Shown here: piece after piece, positions 11,760-22,923 of the stretch
How positions within the stretch are numbered: position 1 is the first letter of the stretch
How the letters are laid out: every line of letters begins with the position of its first letter
From: Gnetum montanum
Lineage: Eukaryota > Streptophyta > Gnetopsida > Gnetales > Gnetaceae
Assembly: GCA_015680685.1 (NCBI GenBank)
Contig: MNCI01015542.1
Span: forward strand, 379,792-443,791
Direction of reading: 5' to 3'
Length of the DNA: 64,000 nt
The notes under the pieces: generated by a model
What the model saw: only the letters and a program-made list of their open reading frames with translations
Database searches by the model: none
What the model was told of the DNA's origin: nothing
Made by a program: the position numbers and the translations under genes

Positions 11760-13055
11760 CTAAGAATCTACCAGATGCCCACGTGGGGTACCTGAGTAGA
11801 AATGTTTCAAATGAAATGCATTAAAATTCCTATTCAACCTATATCCTTGCAAATCAGCAATCTTAAACACATTTGGGGCAGTGATGTCTACAATTTGGAA
11901 TGGACCTGACCACATAGGTGAAAACTTAGTTTGAGGGCCAGTTTGACCAGACGCTCTATCTCTCTTAAGGACTAGATCACCTACTTGAAAATTTTTAGCC
12001 GCATATTTTTTATCAAACCATCTCTTGACAATTTTTTGATGCTTAAGATTATGAAAATCAAGACCTGCACTTATCTTGCTTGATTGTTTTCTATAAGGTT
12101 TTTCTTTAATATAAGTTTCAATGATAGGTCTAGGTTTTTGTGGGTCATCGGATATAGATTTTCTAGGAGAATGTTCCATGCATGTGTTGTTAAAATTTAA
12201 CACACCTTCAAATATTTTATGAGGTAAGGTCTTTTTTATATCTTTGTCTTCCCCTAAAGGTGGTGGATCACTTAGACAAAATCCATCGTGTTGTTGATAA
12301 GGCAAGGTGTCTCCATAGTTTTCTTCACCTTCTCTAGAACTTTGATAGGATTGGATGGGATCTGCATAAGAGATAGGATTTTTTGTAGTTCCATTCACAT
12401 AGTCATTTTCAACATGTTCACTACACTCAACCTCAATAACCCCAACATAAAGATTAGCATTTCGATCTTCCAAAGATTGATTTTGTTCATCCATGTTTGT
12501 TACTACTTGTTTGTAGAAGGGTTCTTGGGGTATAGTCATGTATTCAGATTTTCCTTTGATAGGGATCAATAATTCTAAGAAATCTGACCTAAAGAAGCCC
12601 TCAAACTTAGCTCCAAAAGTCCTAGATAAGAGCATACCATATGTGGATTTCATATCAACTACTAGGATATCCGTATAACATGTAAATGTAGGGTATTGCT
12701 TAAGTTGTACCTTTTCTCCTTTTAATAACCCTACCACAAGTACATTAGATCCATCGAGTTGAATCACACTTTTAGTTTGTGGATTAATTTGTGCTCCTAA
12801 AGCATTACAAATGTCAAGAGGCATAACACTAACAGTTGCACCGGAATCCATTAAACAGTTATGGACATTCTTTTCTAAAATAATCAAAGTGGTTAGGAAA
12901 GGGGGATGGTCCTTTTTGCTAGACATGGAATTATTCACGTTTTGTACTGATAATGTGTTACGAATTTTTGCAAAGTGAACTTGCCTTTCAGGAATTGGGG
13001 ATTTTTCTCTTTGCACTACGGGTATATGAACCATATCCCGAATCACTTCTTTCAT
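11760..13055 (-). CDS. Protease fused to integrase C-terminal tail, RT absent
   Basis: This 431-residue open frame is the longest in the window. Residues ~50-170 form a retroviral-type aspartic protease: FLTTLIILEKNVHNCLMDSG gives the DSG active site, and GMLLSRTF matches the usual (I/L)LGRPF region. Residues ~335-425 are the Ty3 integrase C-terminal domain: FDKKYAAKNFQVGDLVLKRD followed by the GPY/F module in SPMWSGPFQI and FNAFHLKHFYS. The ~150 residues between are acidic and unrecognised. The reverse transcriptase, RNase H and integrase core expected between these domains are missing without a frame break. In-frame sequence continues upstream after one TAG (KAKISM, stop, DLLHFN), so the first Met at 13055 may be internal to a former Gag-protease polyprotein. 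Protease activity is plausible; DNA integration is not. Confidence 0.8.
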   Translation of the reverse strand: MKEVIRDMVHIPVVQREKSPIPERQVHFAKIRNTLSVQNVNNSMSSKKDHPPFLTTLIILEKNVHNCLMDSGATVSVMPLDICNALGAQINPQTKSVIQLDGSNVLVVGLLKGEKVQLKQYPTFTCYTDILVVDMKSTYGMLLSRTFGAKFEGFFRSDFLELLIPIKGKSEYMTIPQEPFYKQVVTNMDEQNQSLEDRNANLYVGVIEVECSEHVENDYVNGTTKNPISYADPIQSYQSSREGEENYGDTLPYQQHDGFCLSDPPPLGEDKDIKKTLPHKIFEGVLNFNNTCMEHSPRKSISDDPQKPRPIIETYIKEKPYRKQSSKISAGLDFHNLKHQKIVKRWFDKKYAAKNFQVGDLVLKRDRASGQTGPQTKFSPMWSGPFQIVDITAPNVFKIADLQGYRLNRNFNAFHLKHFYSGTPRGHLVDS

Positions 13056-13241
13056 TTTGTTAAAGTGTAGGAGGTCCTACATCGAAATTTTGGCTTTAAC
13101 TCTTTTTAAGTCCTCAACCAAATCATANACTACGGGTATATGAACCATATCCCGAATCACTTCTTTCATTTTGTTAAAGTGTAGGAGGTCCTACATCGAA
13201 ATTTTGGCTTTAACTCTTTTTAAGTCCTCAACCAAATCATA
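13015..13241. repeat. Perfect 113-bp direct repeat around a single N
   Basis: Positions 13015-13127 and 13129-13241 are identical and separated only by the N at 13128. The repeat lies within the Gag-protease junction of element D. Collapsing it gives continuous reading except for one TAG. It looks like two contig ends joined without merging their overlap. Confidence 0.9.
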
Positions 13242-13249
13242 ATTCTTAT

Positions 13250-14766
13250 GTTCATCTTTGCCTTCTTGTTGAGATGGAACTCTTCTAAGTATAGAAGGGG
13301 GGTTTGGTCATTGTGGGGAAATTACTTGGGATGAACCGGATTAGTTGTTTGCATTGTTTTGACTAGGAACTATTCTATTTGGAGGTCTATAGGAATTGTT
13401 CCTAGTTTGTTGTTGTGTAGCATTCATAATGTCACTAATTTTGCAGTAGCGAGTGTTGTGTGGGTTAGGGTTGCCTACCATAACATGTTTTAATGAGGAA
13501 ACCTCTTCATTTTCTGTCTCATGAGGTACATCAAGAACCATGATAGGGGTTTTCCCATTTTTTTCCCTTGGGTATTGTCAACATACAATGCCATGAATTG
13601 AGGACAAGTTTTTTCAGAATGTTGCCTCGTATTATGAAGACGACAATAATCATCATTGATTGATACACTTGGTTTTTCTGATTGTATAGGGCATTTATTA
13701 TTTTTTCTCTTTAGCTCGACCACTTTATTGGATAGTTTTTGTAGTGAAGTGAGTATTTGGGTTATTTGATCTCGGGTTTGGGTTGGTGGTTCAACAGAAT
13801 TTGATGTCCCGTTTAGGTTGATAATGGATTGAATCAAAGCTTTTGATTGGTCATCATTCAAACTAGTGTTGGATGGTAACAATGAAGATGACATGGGGCC
13901 TTGTGAGTAATTACTTAAAGGTTGAGTTGATTGAAAGGGAGAAACAGCTTGAGGCATAACATTAGACATTTGAAAAGTTGGTAAGAGTGGGTTTTATTGC
14001 ATAGGGTTACTAACACTCATCATACCAAATTGGGTTTGGATGTTGTTCATAAGGGTTATTTGCTCTAATTCCACAGCTTTTGACATTGCACCCTGTATTT
14101 CCGTTATGTTGGGATTAGATTTGATAGCAAAAGCGAAGAATGGATCAATGGTAGAGAGATAGAAGTTGAGGATACCATATGGTTGTGGTCGCATCTCAGT
14201 TGGCACATAGGCTAGTTGATAAAGGAATCTAAGGTTATAATCCCTAACATTTTCCCTAGGTAGCTTTCTTAGGCTGCTAAAGTTGCTTGATGCGATAGCA
14301 GGGCTTGTAAATTTGTCAAATTGATTCAAAAACTTGTTTTTGAATTCTTGCCATGTGTTAATAGAGGCATCAAGAAGCATTAAAAACCATTGGGTTGCTT
14401 TGGTCCTAAATGTTGTTACAAACACCCTACATACCACATCATTATGTATAATTTTGTGGATCCCTAATAAGGTTTCAAAACATTGTATGTATTGGTGGAC
14501 ATCATTCGTAGGGGTTCTAGGATCGAAGAATAAGATTATGTTCTGAAGGGATTTTTGTATGTCATGGTAATTATGAAAGTTAAAAGGGTTTCTTACTAAG
14601 GAAGCTGGGATTGATGGGCTGCCATCTTAGTCCAAGGTTTTTTAGGAATTGAACTTGGAAAAAGTGAAGTTTGTTGTTTTCTCAAAGTAAATTAACGAGT
14701 AGCTGGTTGACTAGGGGTAGGAGTAGAAGTTCTTTGTTGAGATGTTCTGTAAGAAGAGTCACTCAT
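13250..14766 (-). pseudogene. Element D Gag, interrupted
   Basis: A candidate start at 14766-14764 opens MSDSSYRTSQQRTS, followed by a stop after PATR. The Gag core (about 14600-13994) includes DVHQYIQCFETLLGIHK, TKATQWFLMLLDASINTWQ and FKNKFLNQF, matching the retrotransposon Gag domain, where an aromatic or hydrophobic helix precedes a W-x-x-F/L-x-x-x-F block. Downstream, CRLHNTRQHSEKTCPQF (near 13630) is a zinc-finger-like segment, and HNTRYCKISDIM follows. Stops and frame changes occur near 14695, 13993 and 13490. It would form the particle coat; this copy is broken in at least three places. Confidence 0.75.
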
Positions 14767-15122
14767 AAAATGGAAAATAATAGGAAATGTAAAATGCTAA
14801 TAAACTGTGAAAATTAAAGAAAATGGAAAAAACATTTGAATGCTATATTTTTATTTTTAAAAAAATTTTAAAAGTAAAATTGAAATTGCAAAATTTCAGA
14901 AAAGTAAATTAAAAGTAAAATGATTTAAATCACCTAAATTAAATTTCAAAACAAAATTAAAAAAAGGATTGCTAGAATATAAATTGGAGATTTGAAAATG
15001 AAACTAAAATAGAGCAATAAAACTGAAAATAGGGAGGCAAAAATAAAACAAATAGTAAAAAAACTTATAATAATTTTTTTTAAAGAAACATAAAAGGAAA
15101 ATAAAGAAAAGGTTGAGAAACT

Positions 15123-15141
15123 ACCCTCCTTCTAGTGCCAA
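15123..15141 (-). other. Element D primer binding site
   Basis: The minus strand reads TGGCACTAGAAGGAGGG six bases inside the 5' LTR. It resembles plant Ty3 sites of the TGGCGCTAGAAGGAGGG type. Confidence 0.65.
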
Positions 15142-15146
15142 AAAGG

Positions 15147-16195
15147 TGTTGATGTGTAAATTTTGGACACGCCACCAACACCTGTGAAAACTCGTTTTAG
15201 AAGACTATCGCCTAGGATGCCTCCCGTATGGGTACAGAAACCCAGGAATAGTCTCAGCTGGAAAGGGCTATATGACAAAACAATAATAACAATATTTTAA
15301 AGAAAATATTAAAAGCTTTAAATTTAATAAGAATATTGAAAAGTAAAATAATTTGTGCAATTTAAAAGAGTACAATAAATAATTCAAAATAAAATGCAAA
15401 TAATAATATTGAAAACTGTAAAAGTTATCTGCCACCGCGGCTGCTTCTGTGCTTGGAGATGGCATAGAGAAAAATTTGTCCTGTTGTTTGAAAGCAAATA
15501 AATAAAGAACAAAACGATGTGCATACAACCTGTCTCTGCCAAGTTTCTGTTTATAGGCAGAAAGAGGGCGTTGGTCTCTGCCGCGTGGGTAGAAAAGAAA
15601 AAAAGAAAAGAAAAGAAAACATGTATGTTTCTGTCTGAGAAAACAGAAAATCGTCATTCAACAATTGCTACTACAGGGCAAGCACACTGTCATTTGCAAT
15701 CTGCCTGCAACTATTGTTGATGTTCACCGTGTGTTTCACGCTCCTGCCATGTTTTGCCGCCTGCCAATAGGAGAGAGAAGATTGCCGACAATGCCTCCGC
15801 TGTTGGTGTTGCCTGCCAGTAAAATAGAAAATGGTTGTTGCAGACTCTCGCCCCCTCCCCGTTTATGTGAATTGACAAGGTATTTATAGGGTTGGACAGC
15901 GCTCGGGCACGAAATTCAAGAATGGAATCAACAGCTGTGAGATGAGAGGAAAGCAGATCTAGCAACATGTGTCCCATGGATAGTTGGCACGAGTTGGATG
16001 TGTGTTGGATAGTTGCATTCTTTGACCAGGTACATTGCATTTTACAATTTATGGGTTATTCAAGCCCATGAAAGTACATTTAATTTAGACCATGAGGGCT
16101 TGACATGTTAATACTATACGACTTTTGAGTTTTTGTGATATTAAACTTGTTCAAACAAGGCCCTATGCCTAGCATGGGTGAGGTTGGCCTCAACA
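15147..16195 (-). repeat. Element D 5' LTR (1049 bp)
   Basis: It runs from TGTTGATGTG to GGCCTCAACA and is adjacent to the AATAG target duplication at 16196-16200. It is nearly identical to 9352-10471 except for the 71-bp duplication found only there. Confidence 0.9.
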
Positions 16196-16749
16196 AATAG
16201 TAGCTAAACTCTTATAGTTTTTACATTTGAAAGTTAGAATATTTTCTCGAGTGCCTGCAATAGGAGTCATTAAGTGTACTAATCTTTATTCGAGCACTAT
16301 TGTACCTAAGCATGACAGTGTGTGCGGCAATAAATATGAGCTTCTTGATAAACCTTGCAACATTCTAGATAGTTTAAATGGTTTATTCATGCATTTAATG
16401 TTTTTAGTTATTTATTCAATGTTCCTCAATAATTAAGCTAATTAAGTGATTAAGCGAGATAAGCTAAATAGTTCAAACACATAAGTATCACTGCTTCAAG
16501 TGTAAACATGTATTCACTCGGTAATTCTAGTAGCATTATTGATTGGTGTGCCCAGTAGCATAGCGCTTGGTAACCCAACAATGGATACGTGGATTCAAGA
16601 CGTGTACGGAAAGTGGGACTGGATGCTTATGTTAGGATTAGTTAGAGATTAGTTAAATAGTTAAATTAAATTAGTTCTCAATTTACTTCATCTCTCTTTT
16701 TAAGCATAAAAACCACAAAGTATAAAATGACAAAAATTATGTGCCTCTA

Positions 16750-17600
16750 TGATGAGTGGTGAGATACCCCTACACTCAACCATATGAATACGAGTGTTTC
16801 ATGCATGATCCAGTCGAACTCTGTAGACAGGCTAGTTGTGGTTTCTAGATAGTTACTCATTGATCACAGTTCGTTGTCTTCCCATGTGGACTAGTATTTT
16901 CTTTGTCACGTCTGGTTTAGTATAGGGTGAGGTGTATGATGTGTTCCTAAACTTATGCTACTCCTAGAGACAATGGAAAATAATCTTTAATTAAGCTAGG
17001 AGGAAAGGGGAGAGAGAGTTAAACTAGGAGGAGATAGGGAGAGAGGATCTAAGCTAGCCTAAGTGCGATGAGCATCTATTCCTTAATCATCCATACACAT
17101 ATCAGACCTCATGCATGACTACCACTGGGATTACCAAGCACATGGCCCAAGTACGCTACTAGGATACCAAGTAGTCACATGTAGATGCTTGTGATCAAGT
17201 TGTGCTCATTCTGCATTTAATGATAATAACAATTAAGTAATTAGACTAAGTAAATGCTGCAATGATGAAGTAATCTTAACCTTTATTTTCGGTCATGTGC
17301 ATGTCCAAGTACGTCACACTTGAATAAAGGATGTCATACAATTACAATCATCACATTGCGGGCATGCACTAAGGGAAAGGGTTGAGAAGAAAAACTAACA
17401 AAAACATCCTACTCTAATACTAACTGACTATTTCAAAAATTGACTCCTCTCATGCACCTACATGTGTATTTATAGGCTCACACAAGAGTCACGATAGCAT
17501 GTATCCGATATCGTTATTTGGGCTGCGATATCGCGTACCCGATATCATGGATCCAATATCAGGGGTCTCATATCGCAACCTGATGAATCACGATTCGTCA
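16750..17600 (-). repeat. Solo LTR 3 of the TGATGAG family, reversed
   Basis: The sequence begins TGATGAGTGGTGAGATACCC, the reverse complement of the family's 3' end. It ends in degenerate GATATC-rich U3 sequence and CGTCA. It interrupts LTR 2 between GTGCCTC and CAGTTACACTTA. The flanking target duplication is imperfect (CTCTA against CTCAG), so the right limit is uncertain by a few bases. Confidence 0.75.
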
Positions 17601-17783
17601 CTCAGTTACACTTAAACTATACCCAACTGTAATTGGGAAGACAACGAATGACCATTAGGACAAGGTTCACTTTTTAGAGAACTAGTGCACTAAAAACTAT
17701 AGAGTCCATAGAATTTGACCAGATTGTATGTGAACGCTTTGTGATTCATATGGTTGGGCGTAGGGGTACCTCGCACCTCATCA

Positions 17784-18884
17784 CTACCCTAAAGCCCATA
17801 ACCTCCAACTACTTAAGTGGACATGGAAGGGGCTCAAATTCAAGTGTTCTAGTCTACTTACCTTTCTAAGCCATGGGTTTATATCATCTAGGAGTGCCCC
17901 CCACATAGTGCACTTGGAATCTTATTTATGACTCTAGGATACACATTGAAGGTTAATAAACAAAGAAGCTTTTGATAAGATTAGAGATTTGCGGGACATG
18001 CTAGTAGAACATTTGTACAACGTAATATTGTAGCCCACATGTAAATTGCCCCAACACTATACCTTAAATTAGATGTGTAAGAATAAATTGGGTACAATAT
18101 TGACTCTTGTCATATAGTTTATAGGTTGAGGCTTATTTAAATTATGGATATAATATTAAGTCTAGGAAGATGGAGGTGGTGGTATATAATAGACTTTAAG
18201 CTATGTTGCAGGTTGTGAATGTGTACTAGAAAGGCTTAGTATATATATGGACAACAATCTTCACCCCTTTTTCCTTTGCATTGAAATAACTTTCATATTG
18301 TTTAGGCTTTGATCTCTTCCAATAAAATCTCTTGTTGAATGTGTATGACACATGAATACCTAATTTGTTTGTCTTGAAGCCTATATTATGAGTTATATGA
18401 TAGGCCTTAAAATAGGTCATACGATTACTATATTTGATTATTAGTGAGGTGATGTAGATTAAGTTATTAGTGAAGATAGATTTGATGGAAAAAAGGGCCA
18501 TAACAGGTGAATGATTAGTAATAGGCTTTGCCCACTCCTCCCTCCACATTTAAAAGTAAGGCAAGAAAAGAAAAAGGTTTTGGCACCATGGCCTTGATAA
18601 AAAAATTGAGTAGGTTCATTAGCATCTTGTAATTGGTGGGGGTATTTTATAATAGTTTATAATAATGAACACTAAATGGATGGATACTTTTGGTCTTGCT
18701 TTTGGAGTTTCCACACATGAGAATACATGTTCCTAGTTGGACTTTAAACTTACACTTACTAAATTATCTTATCTCTAAGATAACAAACTCTATATTCCAC
18801 AAAAAGAAGTCTGAGAAGTGACAAGTGACAAGTAGGAGGTGTGTATATATGGCTAGTGGAGACCTTTCCTTTGGGTGTATAGGG
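17784..18884. other. No gene recognised
   Basis: AT-rich sequence. A 107-residue minus-strand frame at 18226-18549 has no motif I recognise and no supporting context. I see no repeat or element signal here. Confidence 0.5.
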
Positions 18885-20030
18885 AAATTAAGGAAAACTA
18901 AGGTATTCCCAAAAAAATAAAAAGAGTACTTATTATTTTGAATTAAGGTAGCTTAAAAAAGAGGTAATAATGATTTCATAAAGGATAAAAAAATGTGATC
19001 TCTAAATGAAATCCTGACTATTTAAGGGTTTAAAAATACAAATTAATAAAGAAACATAAATGATATTAAGTAAAAGAGAAAACGTAAATGCAAATGCAAA
19101 TGTTTATTGAATTAATAATGAAGTTCTCATTACAAAATTGTAATCGTATTCCAAGAAATGCAAATGATAGGGAACTGCCATGTAAGATCATTATGAAAAA
19201 ATTTTAGTTCATTCTACAAAGCTTAAAGTAGCTCTCATCAGGAAAAGAAAACATGACCAATCCCAGGTGAGATAACAAGATGATCAGAGCAAGATATGCC
19301 ACAGGTGAGACTACTAAGAGCAAGATATGCCACAGGTGCCCTAGTCTGTCTTGGATGGTGGTTTGCCCTAACTCACAAAATGATTAAGGAAACTGGATAG
19401 CATTAAGTAAACGGAAAAGAGTACATGCAAATGCACATGTTTATAAAATTACCGATGAAATTCTTATTACAAAATTGTAATCGCATGGAAATAAGTGCAG
19501 AATTGTAATCGTACGGAAATTAAGGAAAACTAAGGAAAACTAAGGTATTCCCAGAAAAATGAGTACTTATTATTTTGAATTAAGGTAGCTTAAAAAAGAG
19601 GAAATAATGACTTTATAAAGGATAAAAAATGTGATCTCTAAATAACATCCTGACTGTTTCCATACCAAAATTTTATATTATAATAAAAAAAGGGTTAAAA
19701 AATACAAAGATCGAATTAACAAAAAAATACATAAATGATATTAAGTAAAAGAAAAAACGTAAACGCAAATGCAAATATTTATTGAATTAATAATGAAATT
19801 CTTATTACAAAATTGTAATCGTATTCCAAGAAATGCAAATGATAGGGAACTGCCATGTAAGATAATTATCAAAAAATTTTAGTTCATTCTACACAGCTTA
19901 AAGTAGAAAGAGCTTTAGCAGATGCTCTCGTCAGGAAAATGAAAATGAAAGAAAACATGACCAATTGCAGGTGAGATAACAAGATGATCAGAGCAAGATA
20001 TGCCACATGTGAGACTACTAAGAGCAAGCA
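18885..20030 (+). repeat. Tandem duplication with spacing of about 630 bp
   Basis: Unit 1 (about 18885-19320) and unit 2 (about 19515-20030) share the same order of blocks. These are AAATTAAGGAAAACTAAGG, TTGAATTAAGGTAGC, TTACAAAATTGTAATCGTATT and GATCAGAGCAAGATATGCC. A partial third copy of TTACAAAATTGTAATCG lies near 19467. Small indels separate the units. No coding content is visible. Confidence 0.85.
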
Positions 20031-20157
20031 ACCATTTACAGCATAGACCAGCAAATGACGTCACGTGCGCTGAACATTTACATGTTAATTTTTAAACAAA
20101 TACACTCTGAAATAATGAACATCAAATGCACAGCCACGTTAGAAATGTTTTGCAGCT

Positions 20158-20453
20158 TCAGCGCTGGGACGGATGTCCGCAATTCAAACAGAAACGGAAA
20201 CCGCACCTGCATGTCACCATTCTGCAATCGTCGTCTGTGTTGTCCAATATGAATTTGCATTTCTTGCACTGTCTCCACAGCTCTCGACGCGAGAGTCGTA
20301 ACAACTCCTTTTCTTGCTGACGATCATGATCCGCTTTCTTATGACACCTTCTTCCGCCAAATATTCCTCTGCGAGGAAAGCCGCAACCACCTTCTTCTTC
20401 GCTCTTCCATGGTGACTTGCACTGAACGCACAACTCTCGCTTACATTCATAAC
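20158..20453 (-). pseudogene. RBR E3 ubiquitin ligase, C-terminal exon or fragment
   Basis: RBR ligases pass ubiquitin from an E2 through a catalytic Cys in RING2. The frame begins after an acceptor AG at 20455-20454 and reads YECKRELCVQCKSPWK, the end of an IBR domain. A linker with KELLRLSRREL precedes a RING2 domain: QCKKCKFILDNTDDDCRMVT, then CRCGFRFCLNCG. The spacing CX2CX10CX4CXCX4CX2C fits RING2, and the Cys after DDD would be catalytic. It stops at HPSQR. RING1 and the first half of the IBR are not found upstream; about 500 bases of non-coding sequence and then a LINE follow. It may be the last exon of a gene split by large insertions, or a truncated relic. The intact frame and Cys spacing argue against long decay, but most of the gene is missing here. 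Confidence 0.6.
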
Positions 20454-20959
20454 CTATGGTGCCGGGGGGTGGGGCCAGTGTTTTGGGGCTTGGGTTGGTT
20501 GTGTGGTGTGGTGTGGGGTGTGTTGGACCCTTGAAAATGAATAATAATATTTTAAAAAATTCAAAGTAGATAGAGTCAAAAAGAAAAAGCCCACCAATTT
20601 TGGGGATAATTTTTTAGGTTTTCATCTGTACAACTAATTATGAAAATCCTCTCCTTTAGGGTAGGAAAAGGATCAGGCCTTACCCTTATTCACAAGCACC
20701 CATGGGTTTTCACTTCTTACTAAAGGGTTTCTTGTAGAGAAGCAAAAAACTTTATCTAAAAACACCATCAATTAGAGATCAAAAAACAAATAGTAATAAA
20801 AGCCAAAAGTATCCCATCCTTAAGCCTCTGAAATAAAAAGAAATTAATATTGTAGAAAACAAATTAATTGTGTAGCTTTCATTAGCTTTTTTCCTTGAAA
20901 TTGTAGTTCTAAAGGGACATCTTTAAGAATTTAGTATTTTACACCTATAAAAAAATCAT
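20454..20959. other. Intron-like or flanking sequence, no gene seen
   Basis: It begins with a G-rich run (GGTGTGGGG-type, 20458-20525) and becomes AT-rich. It may be intron or upstream flank of the RBR fragment. The 3' end of the LINE lies near 20960 but its exact limit is not visible. Confidence 0.4.
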
Positions 20960-22923
20960 AGTTATGCTTTTATTATTGGAAAATAATTGCACATCAAATC
21001 TTCTAAATAGAGTAGAGAACAAGTGGTCTAAGACATTTTCAAATGCAAAAAAATAAGTAGACAAAGTAGCATGATCACCAAGGATGACTTCATTTATTCT
21101 TGGTTGAAAGTTGTTACCAATTTTGGATGTCCATTTCCAAGCATGCTAAGCAACAAGACATTGAAGAGAGACATTACTTTTATAACATGAGAAAATGAGT
21201 CTTTACTTTTATAAAAAAAACATTGAAGAGAGACATTTCCCATATGTTTAAGACCAATGTTGATAGGAAGACCTTGATGAATAAGATGCCATAAAAAAAT
21301 ATCAATTTTAGAAAATGTAGGAGTTCTCTATTTATCTTTTATTTTTCTCATCCAAAAGTATGATAATAATTGTATCTTCAAGGCCTTATTGAATTTGTGA
21401 TGAATAAATTCATTCTTTGTAATAATCTCATAAGAAACTTTCAAATTAAAAGCAAACATATATCTGACATCCTTCCAAAAAATATCTAAAAAATCTTGAT
21501 GTAAATTGTTATCAACTTTATATAAATTCTCAAGATTAGAAATTAATTTTTCAAAATTTCTTTTGCTCTTTCTATTCAAACCATGAAGACTAGAAACTTT
21601 GTTCCAAGTAATCCATTTATCATGCATACGTAGATAAGAAACTACAATGATATCAAATCTACCCTAAGTAGTACACAATATAGATGCATTAGTAGCCCAA
21701 GCTCCTTCATTAAAACAAAGCCACCATGGGCTAATTTTCTTAAGCATGTAATATGATTGTAATTCCAATATTTACCAACCTTATACTATGACTTTTAAAT
21801 TTGTTTAAGAATTGGAAAACTAGGAATAGAAATGGCCTGAGGAAAAAGAAAATAATGATGAAAGTTATTAGAAGACTAAGTACTATCATTCTTAGATTTT
21901 CCTTGCATAATACAGTTTCTTAAAAGGAGCATCTAAACATCATCTCCAATAATGCACTCTGCAATCCATTTTACTACAACAAAAATACCACAATTATAAT
22001 AATTAATGAAACCAAGTCCTCCATCTTTTTTACTGCTAGTGCAAATATTCCAAGTAACTCTGGAAAAATATTTTCTATGTTGCTTACTAGACCAAAGAAA
22101 CAAACAAATAATATAATTAATTCTCTCATAGAAGTTTTAAAAGGACCCTAACAACTAAATAAACATGAGTTGATTGAAGCATTTACTTAATAACTAAAAC
22201 TTTGCCAACAAGGGTGAGCTTCTTTTCTTTCCATTTATCAAGCTTTTTTAAAATTGTATTAACCACATAATTCTACAAAATAGTAAGATTAGGATCAAAA
22301 GTAAAAGGTACTTTTAAAATTTTAAAGAAATAATCTTTTTTCAAGATTTTCCAAGACTTCAGGGTAATCCACTCATCGTTTTTGTCATTACAATTAACAA
22401 TAGATTTTTGTTATTTGATCCAAGGGCCAAATAACATGCAATAATCCTTTACTCTAGCTAAAATAGTATTGATATGTTGCAAAGAATTGTTGATCATAAA
22501 AAAGAAATCATTTGCAAAGTGCATGTTAAGTAATTATGTACCTTGATCATCAATTGAAATTCCCTTCATGAAATTCCTTTGTAAATCATAATGTAGATCA
22601 TGTGAAAGAAAAGTTGTAACAATAATAAAAAGATAGGCTGCTAAAGGACAACCTTAACAAACTAATCATTGAAGAGAAAAGAAGGAACTTAATTCAAAAT
22701 TAATAGCAACTTGAGCATTAGCATCAATGAGCAAGGTATGGATAAGTTCAATAAAATAATCCCCAAATCCTCATTTATAGACCAAAAAAATAATGAAATT
22801 CTATTCAATCATATCATAAGCTTTAGCATAATCTAACTTTAAAAAACTAATATTGTGGTTAATATAAGAATCCTATTGCATTTTCTCCCAAGATGTAATA
22901 ACAATATTCAAGATATGTCTACC

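Larger units (their letters stand above)
9352..16195 (-). mobile_element. Element D: 6.8-kb non-autonomous Ty3-type LTR element
   Basis: Two LTRs flank an internal region read on the minus strand, with a perfect target duplication AATAG (9347-9351 and 16196-16200). The internal order is primer site, Gag, protease, integrase C-terminal tail, noncoding, polypurine tract. Reverse transcriptase, RNase H and the integrase core are absent, so it would need proteins from another element. Its LTR ends (TGTTGATG...CTCAACA) and primer site differ from the TGATGAG family, so it is a separate family. Confidence 0.9.
9162..17783 (+). repeat. LTR 2 of the TGATGAG family, interrupted twice
   Basis: The LTR begins TGATGAG right after the polypurine tract at 9151-9161 and ends CACCTCATCA at 17783. 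Its three pieces are 9162-9351, 16201-16749 and 17601-17783. The first gap is the complete element at 9352-16195, the second the reversed LTR at 16750-17600. The middle piece holds the TGCCTGCAATAGGAGTC block and AATAAA near 16331. It is the 3' LTR of the element tail at 7930-9161. Confidence 0.8.

Noticed and set aside
15268-15657. 129-residue minus-strand frame
   Set aside because: It lies wholly inside an LTR of element D, and its partner LTR has the frame broken.
16201-17783. Recurring TGCCTGCAGTAGGAGTC and CTTTATTCGAGC blocks as possible RNA genes
   Set aside because: Every occurrence falls in the R-U5 part of a TGATGAG-family LTR, so they are element sequence, not independent RNA genes.
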